Part shown: piece by piece, positions 22,498 to 37,400 of the stretch
Position numbering within the stretch: position 1 is the stretch's first letter
How the letters are laid out: every line of letters begins with the position of its first letter
DNA from: Excoecaria cochinchinensis
Lineage: Eukaryota; Streptophyta; Magnoliopsida; Malpighiales; Euphorbiaceae
Length of the DNA stretch: 64,000 nt
Direction of reading: 5' to 3'
NCBI GenBank assembly: GCA_947683425.1
Contig: CANTUQ010000070.1
Coordinates: 9,503,501-9,567,500 of the forward strand
Position numbers and translations under genes: made by a program
Notes under the pieces: model-generated
The model's input: only the letters and a program-made list of their open reading frames with translations
Database searches by the model: none
What the model was told of the DNA's origin: nothing

Positions 22498-25400
22498 TTA
22501 CAAAACAGTGTTGATGTGAAGTGCTTTGAGCAGTGAAGTAGCCATTTGTTTTACCAAAACTTGGCCTCCAGAGCTCTGCCCATCTCTACGTTCCTCGATC
22601 AAATTCTGAAGTTTCTGAGGCAAATCATTCTCCACAATCAATTGCTTTGGCCGAGGGTGATGCTCATACACAGCCTGCCACAAAATGAAATTCGCTTAGC
22701 AAATCCATAATCACTGTATTTTCGCTCCCAAATAAAAACCCTGCATCTGTAGCAGCAGCTATAATTTCAAAACCAAGTTGCAAGGGAATGACTAATGCTA
22801 ACTGAGAGGAAGAGCGATAATGAGGCAAACTATGGGATTCATCTACAAGACATTTCGAATGACTCCCTCTAAATCAGCTGCTTAATGACTAATGCTAAAG
22901 GAATATAAGAAACTTAGGCAGACATGAGAATGCCTTAAGTTTCTAGCAACACGCGCCATAAAAGGCAAACTAAGTAATGGGTTAAAACATGCTTGCAGAA
23001 AAGATATTACAAAGAAAATAACCATGACTTGCACTTATGAGTGTGTATGTGCACACGCGTGCACAGAACATCCATTTTCCAAGTTCCAGAACTCTTCAAG
23101 CTTTGCCACCTACATTCTCATTTATGATATTCAATCCTCCAACTTTTATTTTGACCAAGAATGAGAATTTTTTCAAGGTTAATGAAACTAAAGTTAAATA
23201 GTTATAAAAGGAAGCTTAAAATACAACACGAAAAATTTAGGGACTTACAGATGTCTTTTTCCTTTCTTTACAAGACTAAAGAAATTAATAGACATTGCAA
23301 TTCATAAGAAAAACAAAAAGGGAACAAAAGTTTGCTTACAAATAATCTAAACATAACAAACCTTAATAAAACAACAAAGTCCAACAAAATATACAAGACT
23401 AATAATGACAAACACCACCCAAAAAAAAGTACTGGAAGTTCAGATAAAGAATGTTTAAAGTATTTGTGCCTTTAATTGCCAAAGCAAACAGCTCAGTCAT
23501 TTGTTAGTCTCCTAGAAGTTTAAATTTTAACGGAAGGGGAGACAGAGAAAAGATATTACCAAACTAGCAAACTGGTTCTTTAATTCATTTATTTTAAGAC
23601 CATTTAATGAGAAAAAATGCTTTGGGAATAACTCAAATTTTACCTTGTCTAAAATGCATGAAAGACAAGTTTATGTGTAAACATGGATTCTCTTGTAATT
23701 AAACCAAATGAACTTCTAAAACGAATGATGGGCTGAAATTCTTGGAAAATATCATTCTTCAGCCTCCAAATTTTCATATTTTGCCCACTGAGCATTTGTT
23801 TCCGCTATGGAGCACTTTAGGCTTTTATTTTTAATACACTAACCACTTACCTAGTATCAATTTGTTTTTGCATGAAAAAAGCCAATGATGTTAGAAACTA
23901 TAAAATTTAAGGGCTAAATGTCACTAAAAAGAAAAAAGAAATGAAAACGCTAAATGGTATATTAAGGGATTAAAGAAGATTTCCCCTATTTCTATACATG
24001 ATAACGTGTCCTCAATTATCTTGTGAGCAGCGATTGAGTGAAGCTGCCAACAAATAACAAAGAAAGTAAATGCTGCTCAAAAGCATTTCAAGCATCCAAT
24101 GCAAACAACATATATCAACATGTAACTCTTCCTTGCAGCATAGATAAATACTAGTTGTTCCTACTTGCTATCATCAAAGCAATATGAGTTGGTACAAAAT
24201 GGCTTTGTCCTTCAACAATAAAATGAGAGGGAGAGAGTAAAATCTGGACTACTACCTTAATTAACTTGAGCAAATTTAGACGTGCAATTGCATCCTGATG
24301 GTCCAGCCTTGCAATAAGCAAAGGTGTCAAGCCATTAACAGCTAATGTAGTGTTTATGCGGGATGATTTCCTGCATTCAAAAGAATAATAAATCATCAAT
24401 GACAATAACAGCAGATATTCTAAAGACATCAATAGTTTAAGAGATGAATTTCAAAGAGAATATTCTGATGTGTACATCCTATGATGACTAGCAAATAGGA
24501 AAGAGGAAAAAAAAAAGAAAAAGGAAATTCAAGAAGTAGATAATATTTTCAGACAACTACGAAGCATATCTAATACATCAGAATAGCAACTCCAAAAATG
24601 AGAACCCCTTCAATGCACATTCACGTGCATGCTAACACACATGTATATAAACCACGATTCTTTATGCTGAAGAATAAACACAAGATATTATTTTCAAATA
24701 AAAACACCGTGGAAAATACAAAATAGCATACGTGATTATTTTCAAGAATGGCTCCAAAATATGCACAAATTGTTGTTCAGGACAGCTCTGGAAAAACTTC
24801 ACCAACTTTTGGACCGCCTCCTTCCTCAGCAATGCCTGTTCTACTTTGCGGTTGTCATTGTCATGGGCCAGGCAAACAGCAATTGAATCCAATGCTGTCA
24901 CTGACCAAAACACGTCATCAAGTAGGCTCAAGTACACATCCAATCCACCATGGGCTCTCAGTTGTTCTCTTGAATTACGGGATGCATGAGCCATGTCACA
25001 TAGTAAAGGTAATGCATACTGTTTTAACGGAGAATCTGTCATAATAATATTCATCAAGTGTGGAATAATTCCATTTTCAGCAGCTTGTTCCTGTCTCCTC
25101 TTATTTATCTTGCACAGATTAAATAGTGCATTGAGGACCTTCACAAAGAGAAAATTGAGAGAGAATTATGATAAGTGGTAAGTTGGCAAAAGTTACAGAG
25201 CTATTAAATGGGAAAACATATATATGCATATAAACAACTCATGTTAAGTGCTTAAAGTAGGAAAAAGGAAGAGGAATAAAGCTCATATTAAGTGCTTAAA
25301 GTAAGCAAAATGATGAGGAATGAAAAAATATAAAGAACCTATCTTTTAATGTGATCTGCAACATAACTGTACTGAGAGAAGCGGGAGGGGGGCCGGGGGT

Positions 25401-28400
25401 GGGTGGTGTGTTGTTGTGGGGATATAGTTGTCAAGAGTTTGCCATGTACTGCTGATTGGTAACTATTGAACCAAAGCTATCTTTATTGACAAACACATTC
25501 GATAACCTTTTTTCTCATTTATTACACCTTTGCAACATTTAAAATTGTATGTATGAGCAGCTTTAAGCTATTCACTGCTTTTATAAGGATGAAAATTACA
25601 AAGGCTAACCTCAGTATGAATTTGCTCTACAAGAGGTCCATCCTTAAGTTCAAGGTTTGGGATCAAGAACTTGATCGCATCTGCTCGCTGAAGATTCTCT
25701 AAGCAATTTGGATCAGTTGACAGGTGGTTTATGCATTTAAGTATCTGTCAATTGATAAGAGCAGCAAATTAGCTTTCTATCAGACATATATATATACGCA
25801 TAAAATAGAAGGAGAGAGATTAGACAAACTCATGAATAAGGCTAATAGCAATACTCATTGATACCTTTAAGAGAATAGGTGGCTCAATTCTATTGAACAT
25901 CTGAAAAAGACGGCTAAGCAAGCTTTGGCTACACATATAGGATTTCACAGTTGTATCTGCTTGAGAAAACTCAAGCAGAAGGTCTGCCACTTTTTCCAGA
26001 TATTCCCTAGCAACTTCTGCATTCATAGTTGAGACCATATGGGAAAGTAATCCAGATGACGTTGCACTCCCTGGTCTAGCATTCAAAACACCAGAACCAG
26101 AGAGTACACCAGAGGTTGTTTGAGATGCAATACCAGATGTTGAAGCAGCTCCATCATTAGATGCCAGCATTCCCACCTTTCTATTTACTGTCTTATGTGA
26201 AACTCTAGGGGTAGAGTCTAGATTTCCATTCTCTCTTCCACGCACCGTTGCCTCTATAAAACATAAACGCAAAAACTCAGGAAATGGTGAAATCAGACAG
26301 TAGCATTCAATAAATTGCAATGAATCATAGTTAAAATAAGAAATACAAAATAAAAAACATTTCCAGCCAAGTTAAAACAGTCCTAGAAGCAAAATGAGCA
26401 CTCCTTTCTGTGCTTTTTATGCAGACACATTAATGCTAGAGCATAAAGCACAGAAATAAGTTATGAAAATTTAAAAATAAAACTCTGGTTCTAGAGGTTT
26501 CCTTTCTATTCATCAGGATGAAATATTTAAGATGTACTCTTCCTATATCAAAATAGCAGCACTAGTTTAACCAGAAGAGATCATCTGACAAATTTCAATC
26601 ACGCAAAGACAAAAAAAATACCAGCAAATTCGGCCATCAAAAACTCCAATTCACCATTTGCTTTCTTTTCGCTAGCATGCAATAAAGGCAACACACTTTC
26701 ATGTCTCTCCAATCCGGAGATGTGCCGTAAATACTCTAACTGACCAGAAAAATGCCTGGAAGGTGGTTCCTTTTCTAACAAACTTAGAAGAGGTCGAACT
26801 TGATCTGCTTGAGTTGATGCCATTGTTGGAAGGCCATTTGTTGGGCTTTCACTCAACTTTGGTGGCCTATCTATAGATGTCCTACTAATGGAAGCACTAA
26901 CTCGCTGCAGCCTAACATCAATTTCTGCTCGTGAATCAACTTTCCATCGTTCCAAGTTGTCTCGCTCTTTAGAAACATTTGCTGAAGACTCTTTGGTGGC
27001 TATATTTCCAGCTTTTTCTGAAGCAGTGGAACTTTCCGAAGCAGCATTGCTAGGTTGAGCTCTATCAGTATCAGTCACGAGGTATCTAGCATCTGTCTGA
27101 ATGGGATCCGACCTTTGTGAATGTGAAGTAGAAGCACGAGAAGGTTCTTGCATCCCCATTGATGAGGGATGCTCAATCACCCCATGCCTAGCCTTAAGGA
27201 CATCAGGCTGATCAGATGGAGAAAGTGTTGCCTCACTCTGAATGAAAATGGGGTGGCCAGTATCTAATGGACCAGAACGTGGTCGTTGAACAGACCCATC
27301 CAGCGAAAAGCCAGTTCCAACCGATATAGAAGCTAACCTAGTTGCCTCATTCAAACTATAGAGGGTGTTGATAAGCCTGAGCAGGATTCCATTTTTGGCA
27401 GCTATGCGACAAAAGTCATTCCTTGGTGTAGATCTTTGAAGTTTAAAGACCTGCCACATGCCATCAATAGCTAGATGAACCATTTCCCTGGATGTGAAAA
27501 GCAAACTCAGTGCATTTAGTAAGACTAGCATTTTTGTCATGGCATTGAACATGTGGCGTTATTTAACATGCAAATATTAAAGGTGATGCAAAAAAGAGAT
27601 ATATATGGTAATATAATAATAAGCTTCTTTAGTATTTTAACTACTTCAGATGCATTGTACATTAATGGGTGTAACTTATCTTAATGTCATAAAGGCATAA
27701 CACAGACTTTGATTATAATCCCAAAAATTCAATATTGCATGTATTCATGATTTTGACACTTCTTTACATTGTTCTTATGGATTATCTTCTAAGTTTTACA
27801 CTATTAAATATTATAGCTTGTATCTTGTAATCGGATGAAAATCCTTAAATCTTTTATACATACAACTTTACTTTAAAGGGCTAAGCAGAGATTATATTTC
27901 TAGATTGACTACTGCAATTGTTAGAAAAACCAAAAATCTAAAATGTAAATTGAAGTATTCAATTCAGTATTTCTTTACTGTATTCAATAAATGAAATGTT
28001 CAAATCTAAAATAAATTAAATAAGAAATCTAACTATGAAATTTTATTAATATTTCATTGACAATTGAAAAATAAATAAATAAATAAATAAAAATAAAAGC
28101 TTACTGTTACGGACTCCTTCGTAGGCTGAGCCTACTCTAGGTGAGGCCAGTGACAGTGATACTTATTAGGGCTTAGGTTTCTTTCCAACTATTGTAACAA
28201 GACTAGTCCATTTAAAGGACAAGAGCATCAATAAAACCCTATGCCCTATTTTCCACCAAAGTTACAGAGCGCTAGAGCTCTCTCTTAACGAGGTCTAAAG
28301 GATTCATTTTCCCTTTGATGAGTTTGAATAACTATCCAAAATAGGTCAATCTAAGAATACAAACACGGTTGAACGCAAGTTAACCTATTCAGAGTTCCCT

Positions 28401-31400
28401 ATCTATCATCTTATAACACAAACCTATTCATAGACGCATAACAATTTGGTACCAGAGCCATTCAAACTGAGCAATGAAGCCAGACAATTGTTGCAAGAAG
28501 TACGTGCAATTGTGGAATCAATGATCGAAGCTAGGGTATAGATACTGAAAACTAACTAGGGGGCCAAATGAAACAATTTACATCGCAACTCCAAGACCAG
28601 TTGCAAGCCACAGTCAGTGGGCTACAAAAATTGATGGACAGCGGCAACGGTGGGCTATAAGTTCAGATTCAATTTGGGAAAACAAGCATGTACATAAAAA
28701 TCCATTTAATTACATTAATGGGCCAAACAATATATTAATTTTTACTAATTTGGATATTTTTATTATTTTTTACCTAATAATCGTTGAATGAAAATTAAAA
28801 TTGTTTCGGATTTGGCAAAAATATTTAAAAAATAATAGTATTCATCATTAGCCTTGCAAATAACTAAATTATCATGTACTCCCTCCATCCCACAAATATA
28901 GATCAGTTTCTTTTTTTCACACATTGGTTAATTTAGTTTGAAGACAAAATTTTGCCTTCCCTAATATATCCCTAAAAAATATGAGATAAATTCATTATTT
29001 TACATTACAAGAATCAAAAAAATTAATTAACATGAGAAAAATAAAGAAACTAATAAGGCAATTGAACCAGGACATATTAAATAATCTACATGTTAACTAT
29101 AATCTGAAAAAAAATAAAAAATAAAAAGAAGAAGAAGAAGAAGAAGCAGCAGGAGGGGCATATTTGTGGGATGTTATTATTATTATTATTATTATTAAGG
29201 TATTTTGTTGAGTTTTACACTTTCCTAGAGGCTGAAAATGTTACAGAGTTATACATAGGCCAAAGCTGTGCATTAATACATCAATATTTAAAAAAAAAAA
29301 CCTGTGAAGTTCAGGATTTTTTTCATTATTAAGCGATGGAATAAAGTGCAAAAATAATTTGAAAGAAAACTCTTTAATTCCAAGATGCAAGTTAAGATGT
29401 GAAGAATTGGTAACATGCAAATATGCAACAAATAGGTTCATTCCCCAGTATTTTCCCACCTATCAAAACATAATTGCTTCATTGCAAAGTACAAACCTGT
29501 ATTTTGCATAATCAGCCACTAGAAAGCCCACCAAAACAGGAATTCCACGGCAAGCGATGAACATTTGCAATGTCAATGGGCTGGAACAAAAGTCATTATA
29601 CTCACCCCCAATCTGGAATATTTTTAAAGCAAAACTACTGTCATGAAATGTAAGGATGCAAAGGAGATATATCTACCTAGATTGGCAAAGCTGCTGCAAG
29701 AAATATGCTGCCTCCATCTGAATTTCACGGGGTCGATCAGGCCCAGCAAAGCTCATGACCACTGGGATCTAGGATATGAATAAAAAGAACAATAAATAGC
29801 ATTGGACACTAATTCAAACAATATCCATTTCCCAGAGTACCATAGAGAGAGAAACAAAAAAAAAGGAATTTTTAAGACACAAATATGATTCATCCAAGTG
29901 TATTTGTGCATGTTTATGGATCAACCAACTGAAAGTTAAGAACGTGATAATTTTATTCCAAAGTGTGAGATAGACACTTAGAATTGAACAATAAATTCGG
30001 TTCATACAGACTGAATGACAAGACTGTTAATAGGCTCATTATATTGAACATGCTAATTTTGATTTGTGACTTTCAGCTTTACATATTTCTTCCACATCAA
30101 TTAGCTCATACAAACTAGATGTCAGTTTGCCAGGTTACCGAACTGTGGATTTACTTGCACCTGCTTCAAGTTCAAGCTCTAGCAACATAAATTTATGAAG
30201 TCATCTATGTCAAAATTCAGTTTAGCCTTGCTAGTCCAATTTAGATCTGATGACTCGGAAACAGAAGGCTTGGTGACAAAAAATAAAAAAATATGCATTT
30301 TTCAAATAGTGGCTACTGTTAAAATTATTAATGGCTATCAACTTATCTATTAACAATAATGCAATTCAGGTTACCTTTCTGTTCAAATGTCTGCCCATTA
30401 TAACATGACAGACAACTGCAAGACGATTTTGATTTTTACTTTTCATTATGATGGCTAGGATTTCCACAAAATTTTTAATTCTAAGCAATATTTAATCTAA
30501 TTATTTAAAAAATAATAAAAAAACAAAAACAACAATATTAAATTCAACTGAGTAGAAGGTATAAGCTGATACAAAAACAAAGCAAAAAAAATTATTAGAA
30601 TGAATAGGAAATCAATCTTTTCTATTTCGGTATTGTCCGGTGCACCAGTCTTCTGGAAGATTATATAGAAAATTCTTCCAGGAAAAAGAATGGATATTAA
30701 GTTTCTAAACGTATGTTACCTTTACTGAATGGATGCAGCAATAAACAGGCAGTTAAAATTGCACGTTTTTAGTGGATTATTGCAACAAAGGGAACATAAA
30801 GTCCTGAAGTAAATATTTTTACCATTCCAACAAGACAAGCGTTTTCCTGGAAATCAGTATTATCTTTTACAATCTGATTTATTAGTTGAAGGATGGAGCA
30901 TATAACCTGCACCATAAAGAGAAAGTTGTAGCCTCACAATTAGCAGCTATGACATCCAAAACAAAGTTCATGATAATAATAACAATAAAAAAATATATAC
31001 AAACACTTATCCTAGCTTTCATACACGAGTTTTAGGAATATCAAGTAAATCCATCAGGGGAAGTAGTCCATGCCGGGTCATAAAATCAATCTTCTGTTCA
31101 GGGCGCTGGTGAAATATAGCAATAAGTTTCTGGCATGCAGACGCGATCACATCTTCTGATTCCTCAGGTCTTAACGACCCAACTAATCTCCCAAACTCAA
31201 CAGCCTGCCAAGCAAAAGACAAAAGTTTACAAACTATCCGTGTTAATAAATAAAATAAAAAAGAAAAAGACTAATACCACATGCTTTCGATAGCCATTTA
31301 ATTTCACATATTTATTTAAGGACTATATTGGCAGAGAACAGGAAATATCAAGAACTTCATATGGAGAGTCCTCAAAATAGAGTAAAAGAACAATTTCAAT

Positions 31401-34400
31401 ATCATTAAATGGGACAATAAGAAAGGCAAAGTGAAAGATAAAAACATTGAGAATTTAAGGCTATGGCATAAATAATAACAATAATAATCAACCAACTACA
31501 AGGAACTAAAGTGGGAAATTGAAAGAATAAAAAGACAAATGGGTTGACCATACAGATAGATGAAAATTGACAACCAATCTGCTACATCCACGATAAGCTA
31601 AATGTAATCTGTTGTCCACTTCAAAAATAAAGAAGGCTATAGTAGGAATGTTCCATTTCCATTGCACAAAAGGAAACTATTTCTCTAGAATCGAATGATT
31701 GAAATCATACTGTTACAATCTATAATGTTCACTCAAATGCTAAAGGAACCAAATTGAAGATTAATAACTACATGCCTTATAACAAATCAAAGTTTAATGA
31801 ATAATGTACAATCATTTTAAGAAACTTTATATAAATTCATTTTTTTTCCAATCATAAACTCTAAATAAATCCTTAATCTGACTTTAGAAAATAAGTCCAA
31901 ACAGGATTTTTTTTTTTTTCATTTTTTGATTTAAAAAGTTTCTAAAGGGAAACCACCGTTTGAAGCTTGAGTAGCAAAACACAGAACAAGTGCTACACTT
32001 GACAGATCTTGAGCTTGTATACGAATGGTGCAAAGATTACTCTTTGGCAATCAGTTGGCCTATGTATGTATACATATGCATGTATGTACATACATAAAAA
32101 TGCATGTATTTATGTTTATGTCCTTACATATTTCACATTAGGGAAATATTCAAATTACATCAAGCAAATGTTCACAATGTAATACTACCACCTTGTATTA
32201 AGGGGATTACTTAATCTTTGAGTACCTGAAGAGGAAAAAGATTTTCGGCAGGTAATTTTTCATCAAAAACCTGACAAGGAAAGCACATGAAGCAGAACAT
32301 GTCAAAGATTTTAAACTACTTAATGGAAAATAAATAAATAAAGAAGGCAGTACTTTGAACATACCAAACCATCAAGATCAATCATATCATCTTTTAAAAC
32401 ACCCATCATCAGGCGAATAAGGTCACCCCCACCATTTGTTTGCCCAGTTTCACTCTCCATTTGCTTTTGGGCTATGGTAGCCCTCAACTTTGTAGCCAGG
32501 TCATTTTTCCCTGCATCAGTCACAGATTCATTCCCTTGGTTCATTTGCGATGTTGATGCAGAAGTTGAAGCTCCAGTTGCTCGATCATCTAGGTTTTTAT
32601 CAAGAGGACGAAACAAATCGTCAATTGAGGCATCTCCTGGAGGGTCACTGAATCTACTGAGCTCATTCCCCCCCAAAGTCACTGATGTCTTCACAGCCTT
32701 CAAAAAGCCGTTTGCACAGAATCATAAGATTTATTATTTCTATGGGTAAACAGAATAAGGGGAAATAGAGAGAGGAATTCTGGGACAGCAGCAGTTAGTG
32801 AAGGCAAAGCTCAAGCACCAATGGAAGCTTGAATTCAAGCTTAGGGCAAGCCACTATGCCACCAAAAAAAAAATGAAAAATGGGCGAATCATGCTCAATG
32901 TTCGAACATCACAATAGTGCAATCAGATGAATGATTTTCAGCATGCAGCGCATCTTCCAAAAAAAGTGCAAGTAGATAGAATGAAGAATAAGGCTTGATA
33001 TGCACAGAAGGCAGGTAAGCAAGTCAAATAAGAAATACTAGGCATTTATATCCAAGGAATGTGAAACATGGAAGTTTTGCTAGATTTTACATTCAAGATT
33101 TAGACAAATAAAAAATAACAAAGCAGTCACTAAACGAGATGGTCTAAACTAAAGGTAGCAAAAGCCAAGGATGACGAGACCTAATGCATATGCTAAGATT
33201 ACAGGATTTTAAAAAGTATTGACAACTAAGTTCAAAGGTAAAAGTCAGTTTCAATCGGTTATATATTTGAAAAAGTAAGTTCAGATAAAACAATGAGCAA
33301 GTTTATTTTCATAGGTCCTACAGGAGTGAGCTAAAATCAACCTGAGTTTTTCAGTAGTGCTGAAGCAGGCAAGTTTGTTTAGAAATAGACCTCACCTAGT
33401 AAGTAACAAAAGCAAACTTCAAAAAGAGTCAAAAGTCAGATGAGCATGCACATCAGCAAGCACATAATCTCAATGACTTCCTCAAAATCTAAAATTTCAT
33501 GAGCAGATGACCAATTTAATGGACTAATTCCAGTTTTACGGAGTACATCAGTTTCAGTGTTAAAAAAGTATACTTTCCATCATCTTCAACAGTTAAATAA
33601 TTTTGAACTATTATCCTTGCTTTATTACTATATCTTCCTAGGAGAAGGGACCAATTCCATAAAATAGAAGAAGCTGCAGATTCTTTAAAACAATTCACAA
33701 TATGCAAACTGAACAAGAATAAGTTTGTACTAGTTATCCTCACAGCCTTGCTTGATTAAAATCAACATAATGATTGTTATCTCCTCTATTGATGATTTAA
33801 TCAATTTTAAGAGTGTCGTGGGCAAAATGGCATAGATTAATATCATCTCTCAGTAATTACTCATCCCAATAGACAAGTACATTCCTGTTGATAAAGGATG
33901 TTAACTATTTTCTATCCATTCTCTGTTTTCATGGAGAACATTATTGCAGTTGCACAGTCTTATCTGATGTTTTTCAAACTAATATATTCACTCTTTATTT
34001 CATCTAATCGGGTACATGAAATCTACAAGTATATAACTTTCAAAACTGCAGATATGCATGCCTCTCCATGTTCATTCATCATGTATCGAAATGACATTCA
34101 GCATATCTTCTCATCAAACAATACAGGCAAAGTACACTAAGCTGCCGGAAAAGCATGCTAGCCTATGCTGGTGGTTTGCAAATGAGACTTCATGCAAGGA
34201 GGGAGAGAGAAAGATCATAAACTAACATATGAATATGATGAACAATAACCATAGTACTTTGCCATTAATTAATTCAAAAAGAAAAACAACAGCAATTATC
34301 GAATTTTCACCTTTTGAAACCCATCATCCTGACTTCTTGGTGCAAACCCAAATGATCTATTCTCCGCTTGTATGGAATTTCCTTTTCCTCCATGCTTTCT

Positions 34401-37400
34401 ATCCACACTTTTCCTTCTTGCTTCAGAAGATTCAACCTCGCCATTCACAAGACTCTCATCCTGGTCATGCAAATGCATTGAGACATGAAGGGAAACACTA
34501 GAAGCTGCTGCTTTATTTGGAGATAGTCTACTAGCATCAGTTTGCAGAGATGTCTTTTCATGGATAGCTAAGGTGGGAACTTCATCTGACTGTAGATCCT
34601 CTTCAAGTTTAACTCCTCCCTCAACAATATCACAATTTAAAAACCGATCCTTATCCAACTTGCTAGTTGCCTCAGTTAATAATTCTTTCCTAGAGTCCTG
34701 GAAATACAAGGAAACAGATCACAAATGCAGCAGAGATAGTTTAGCAGCAAAATCATCTTAAAACAGGATGGAAATTACTCGCATCAAGCAAATCAAACAC
34801 TTGGTGAGAACTATGGAAAGCCACAACACAAGCAAATTATCATAATTTAGCTTCACAAAGAGGTCTAAATTAAGAAGCTCACAGTTTCTAATTCAGTGGT
34901 AGACTCTCCAGCTTTTTCTGAAGAACGCTCTTCACCGGTGCTCTGATTCTCTCCATCACAAACTTCCACATCTCCTGAATCATCTTCCTGTATGCTTCTT
35001 CAGAAAACGAGAACATTTTGGAGACAATATTAACAGTCTATCATATAGAAAGAAAACATTAGACATCAAAATGTAAATCATTGACATGTAGTTTTTAAGA
35101 GTTCAATAATTCAGCAACAAAACAAACGAATAAAAACTGGGTTAGTTCCAAATAAAAAACAAAGGAACAGCTTAAATTAATAAAATACTGCATGTTCAAT
35201 TGAAGCTGGTCATATAATAAGCAAAATAAACTTTGAGAATCAATCTGAAAAGAAAATAGTAAAATAAAAATCGCAAATGAAACAACTTCTGCGGTATATT
35301 TGTTTATATTTAAATTTTAATTAAGGAAAATACCAATGGTAGAAATTTTTTAAGTTGTAAGTTTAAGCACTCAGAAACCTACAACACCACAGCGGTATCA
35401 TACTAATACTTAACATGAGAAGAATTAAAAAGTATAATCCTATTCAAGAAACAGCATCATGCATGACCCAGAAAACAACCTTGTTAGGTATAAACATAGG
35501 AGGACAATTAAGTAATTTTTATGGGGGTAATTAAGTAATTTTTATGGGGTAGTTAATTTGGTTGAATTCAGTTGTTCTTTATGAATTTTCTGTTTTGTTT
35601 ACTAGTGGAAGGAAAAAGCTGTTACACAGCTGTATTAGTAGGATTGTTAGAGGAAAGAGAGTGTGCATGCTCTTTTGTCCTCTAGTGCAGCCACTCATTG
35701 GCTGATTTTCTTTATTATGTAACGGATTCTCTCCTGTTGGGGGGACCATCAGAATATTGAATACAGATTTTATCTCCCTATCTCTTCTCCCTCTCTCTCT
35801 TTCTCTCTCATTTTCCCTTCTGTTCTTCTTCTTCCATTTTATACTAACCTTAAAACCTCCATTTCTGGAAATTAAATCCAGAAATTATTCATCCATCATC
35901 TAAGTTAGGATTTACTCCTAACAAACCTCTGATGAAAGCCAGCTGAATTTTGGTTCCTAATTTGTTTTGAAAGAAGCTCTCTAATAGGTGTCATCAATGG
36001 CAGAACCAGAACCCCGAAGTTAGAGAGAGCATTCAAAATAGAGCAAGAATAAAATAATACCAAAAAAGGCCAAAATAGTATAACATGAGAAACAACTTTA
36101 AAAGGACAAAAACAGTCAGGCAAATTCCAAGGAAAAAATGACAGCATAAAAGCCAGAAAAAGATTAAAGTACTTTCTCCTGCAAAAACAAAAGGAGAGAG
36201 AGAGAGAGAGAGAGAGAGAAGGAAACAATAATTAAAATGCAACACATGACAAAAGAAAAAGGACCTAGTTTAGACAAAAATCACTGGTGAACAGTGATGG
36301 ATCGAGCAGAAAGTGGGGATTGAGAGAGAGTGACCACAAAACAGAATACCTCTTCAGATTTTCTGATAGAGATAGGGGGGACAGAATAAGGGGTTGTTGG
36401 GCTTGATCATCAATTGTTCTGAATGCAATTGGCTTAGGGGCTTGATTATTAATTAAAAAGCCTATACATCAATTAATGGGTTAGGCGAGCACATAAAAGG
36501 AATTAGGGGGTCACACGCTCATAATACATATAATATGCATGTCTGTACGTATATTCGTGAGGGGGTGCACCATGAGGCTCCATCCATGGGTGTCATTTAT
36601 ATCATGTGAACCTAACGCCAGAACTGAAAAGCTTTTTATTTTCTGAACTAGAAAACCATTTGCATTTTATCTCACAGAAAGAGGCACAGCAACACCAAAA
36701 GAAGCAGATCAACAAAACCAACATTAAGCCATCTCTGCCATGTAATGTGAAATATAATTCCAATGGTACATTAAATGCATTACCATCAAAATTGATTCTT
36801 GAAATATAAGAATAAATATGTTTCTGAACTGCCCATAAAGCACCATGTTAGCCACTAAATTTAAGCAGACACATGTTGAAGACCACTAGGTGCATGAAAA
36901 CAATAAAAAAAATCAACAATGTTCAGGTTTATCCAAATAATTAGCTCAATTGGACCAGAAAGCTAGTGAAGAGAAAGAGTTAAGCAGGAAACAGAGTTAA
37001 ATTCAATAAGTAGACAAATTTGTACCTTATTGACCCATTATGTCGGAAGGAGTTCAAAGCACGCCTAGAATTCTGTATCCAAGGGTGAGAAAGCAGTGTC
37101 TTTGCATCAGGCCTTTGTCTAGCATCCTGAAATGCACAAAATAAATATAGATTTGGATCAATGGTAAGGCTAAGGGAACAAGTGAAAAACTAAAAGAAAT
37201 CAGAGAAATGAACCCAAAGGCTCTGATACCATGCTAAAATAGTACATGGGCGAAAAACATAGTATATGTCATTCATCAATTACAGGGGATTATATACAAG
37301 TAAATTAGAACTAGAAATTTAAAAAAAAAAAAGTGGGATTATATCGATCCCTAAAATCAAGCAAATTATCTGAGGTCAACTATGTACAGAAATCTATAGA

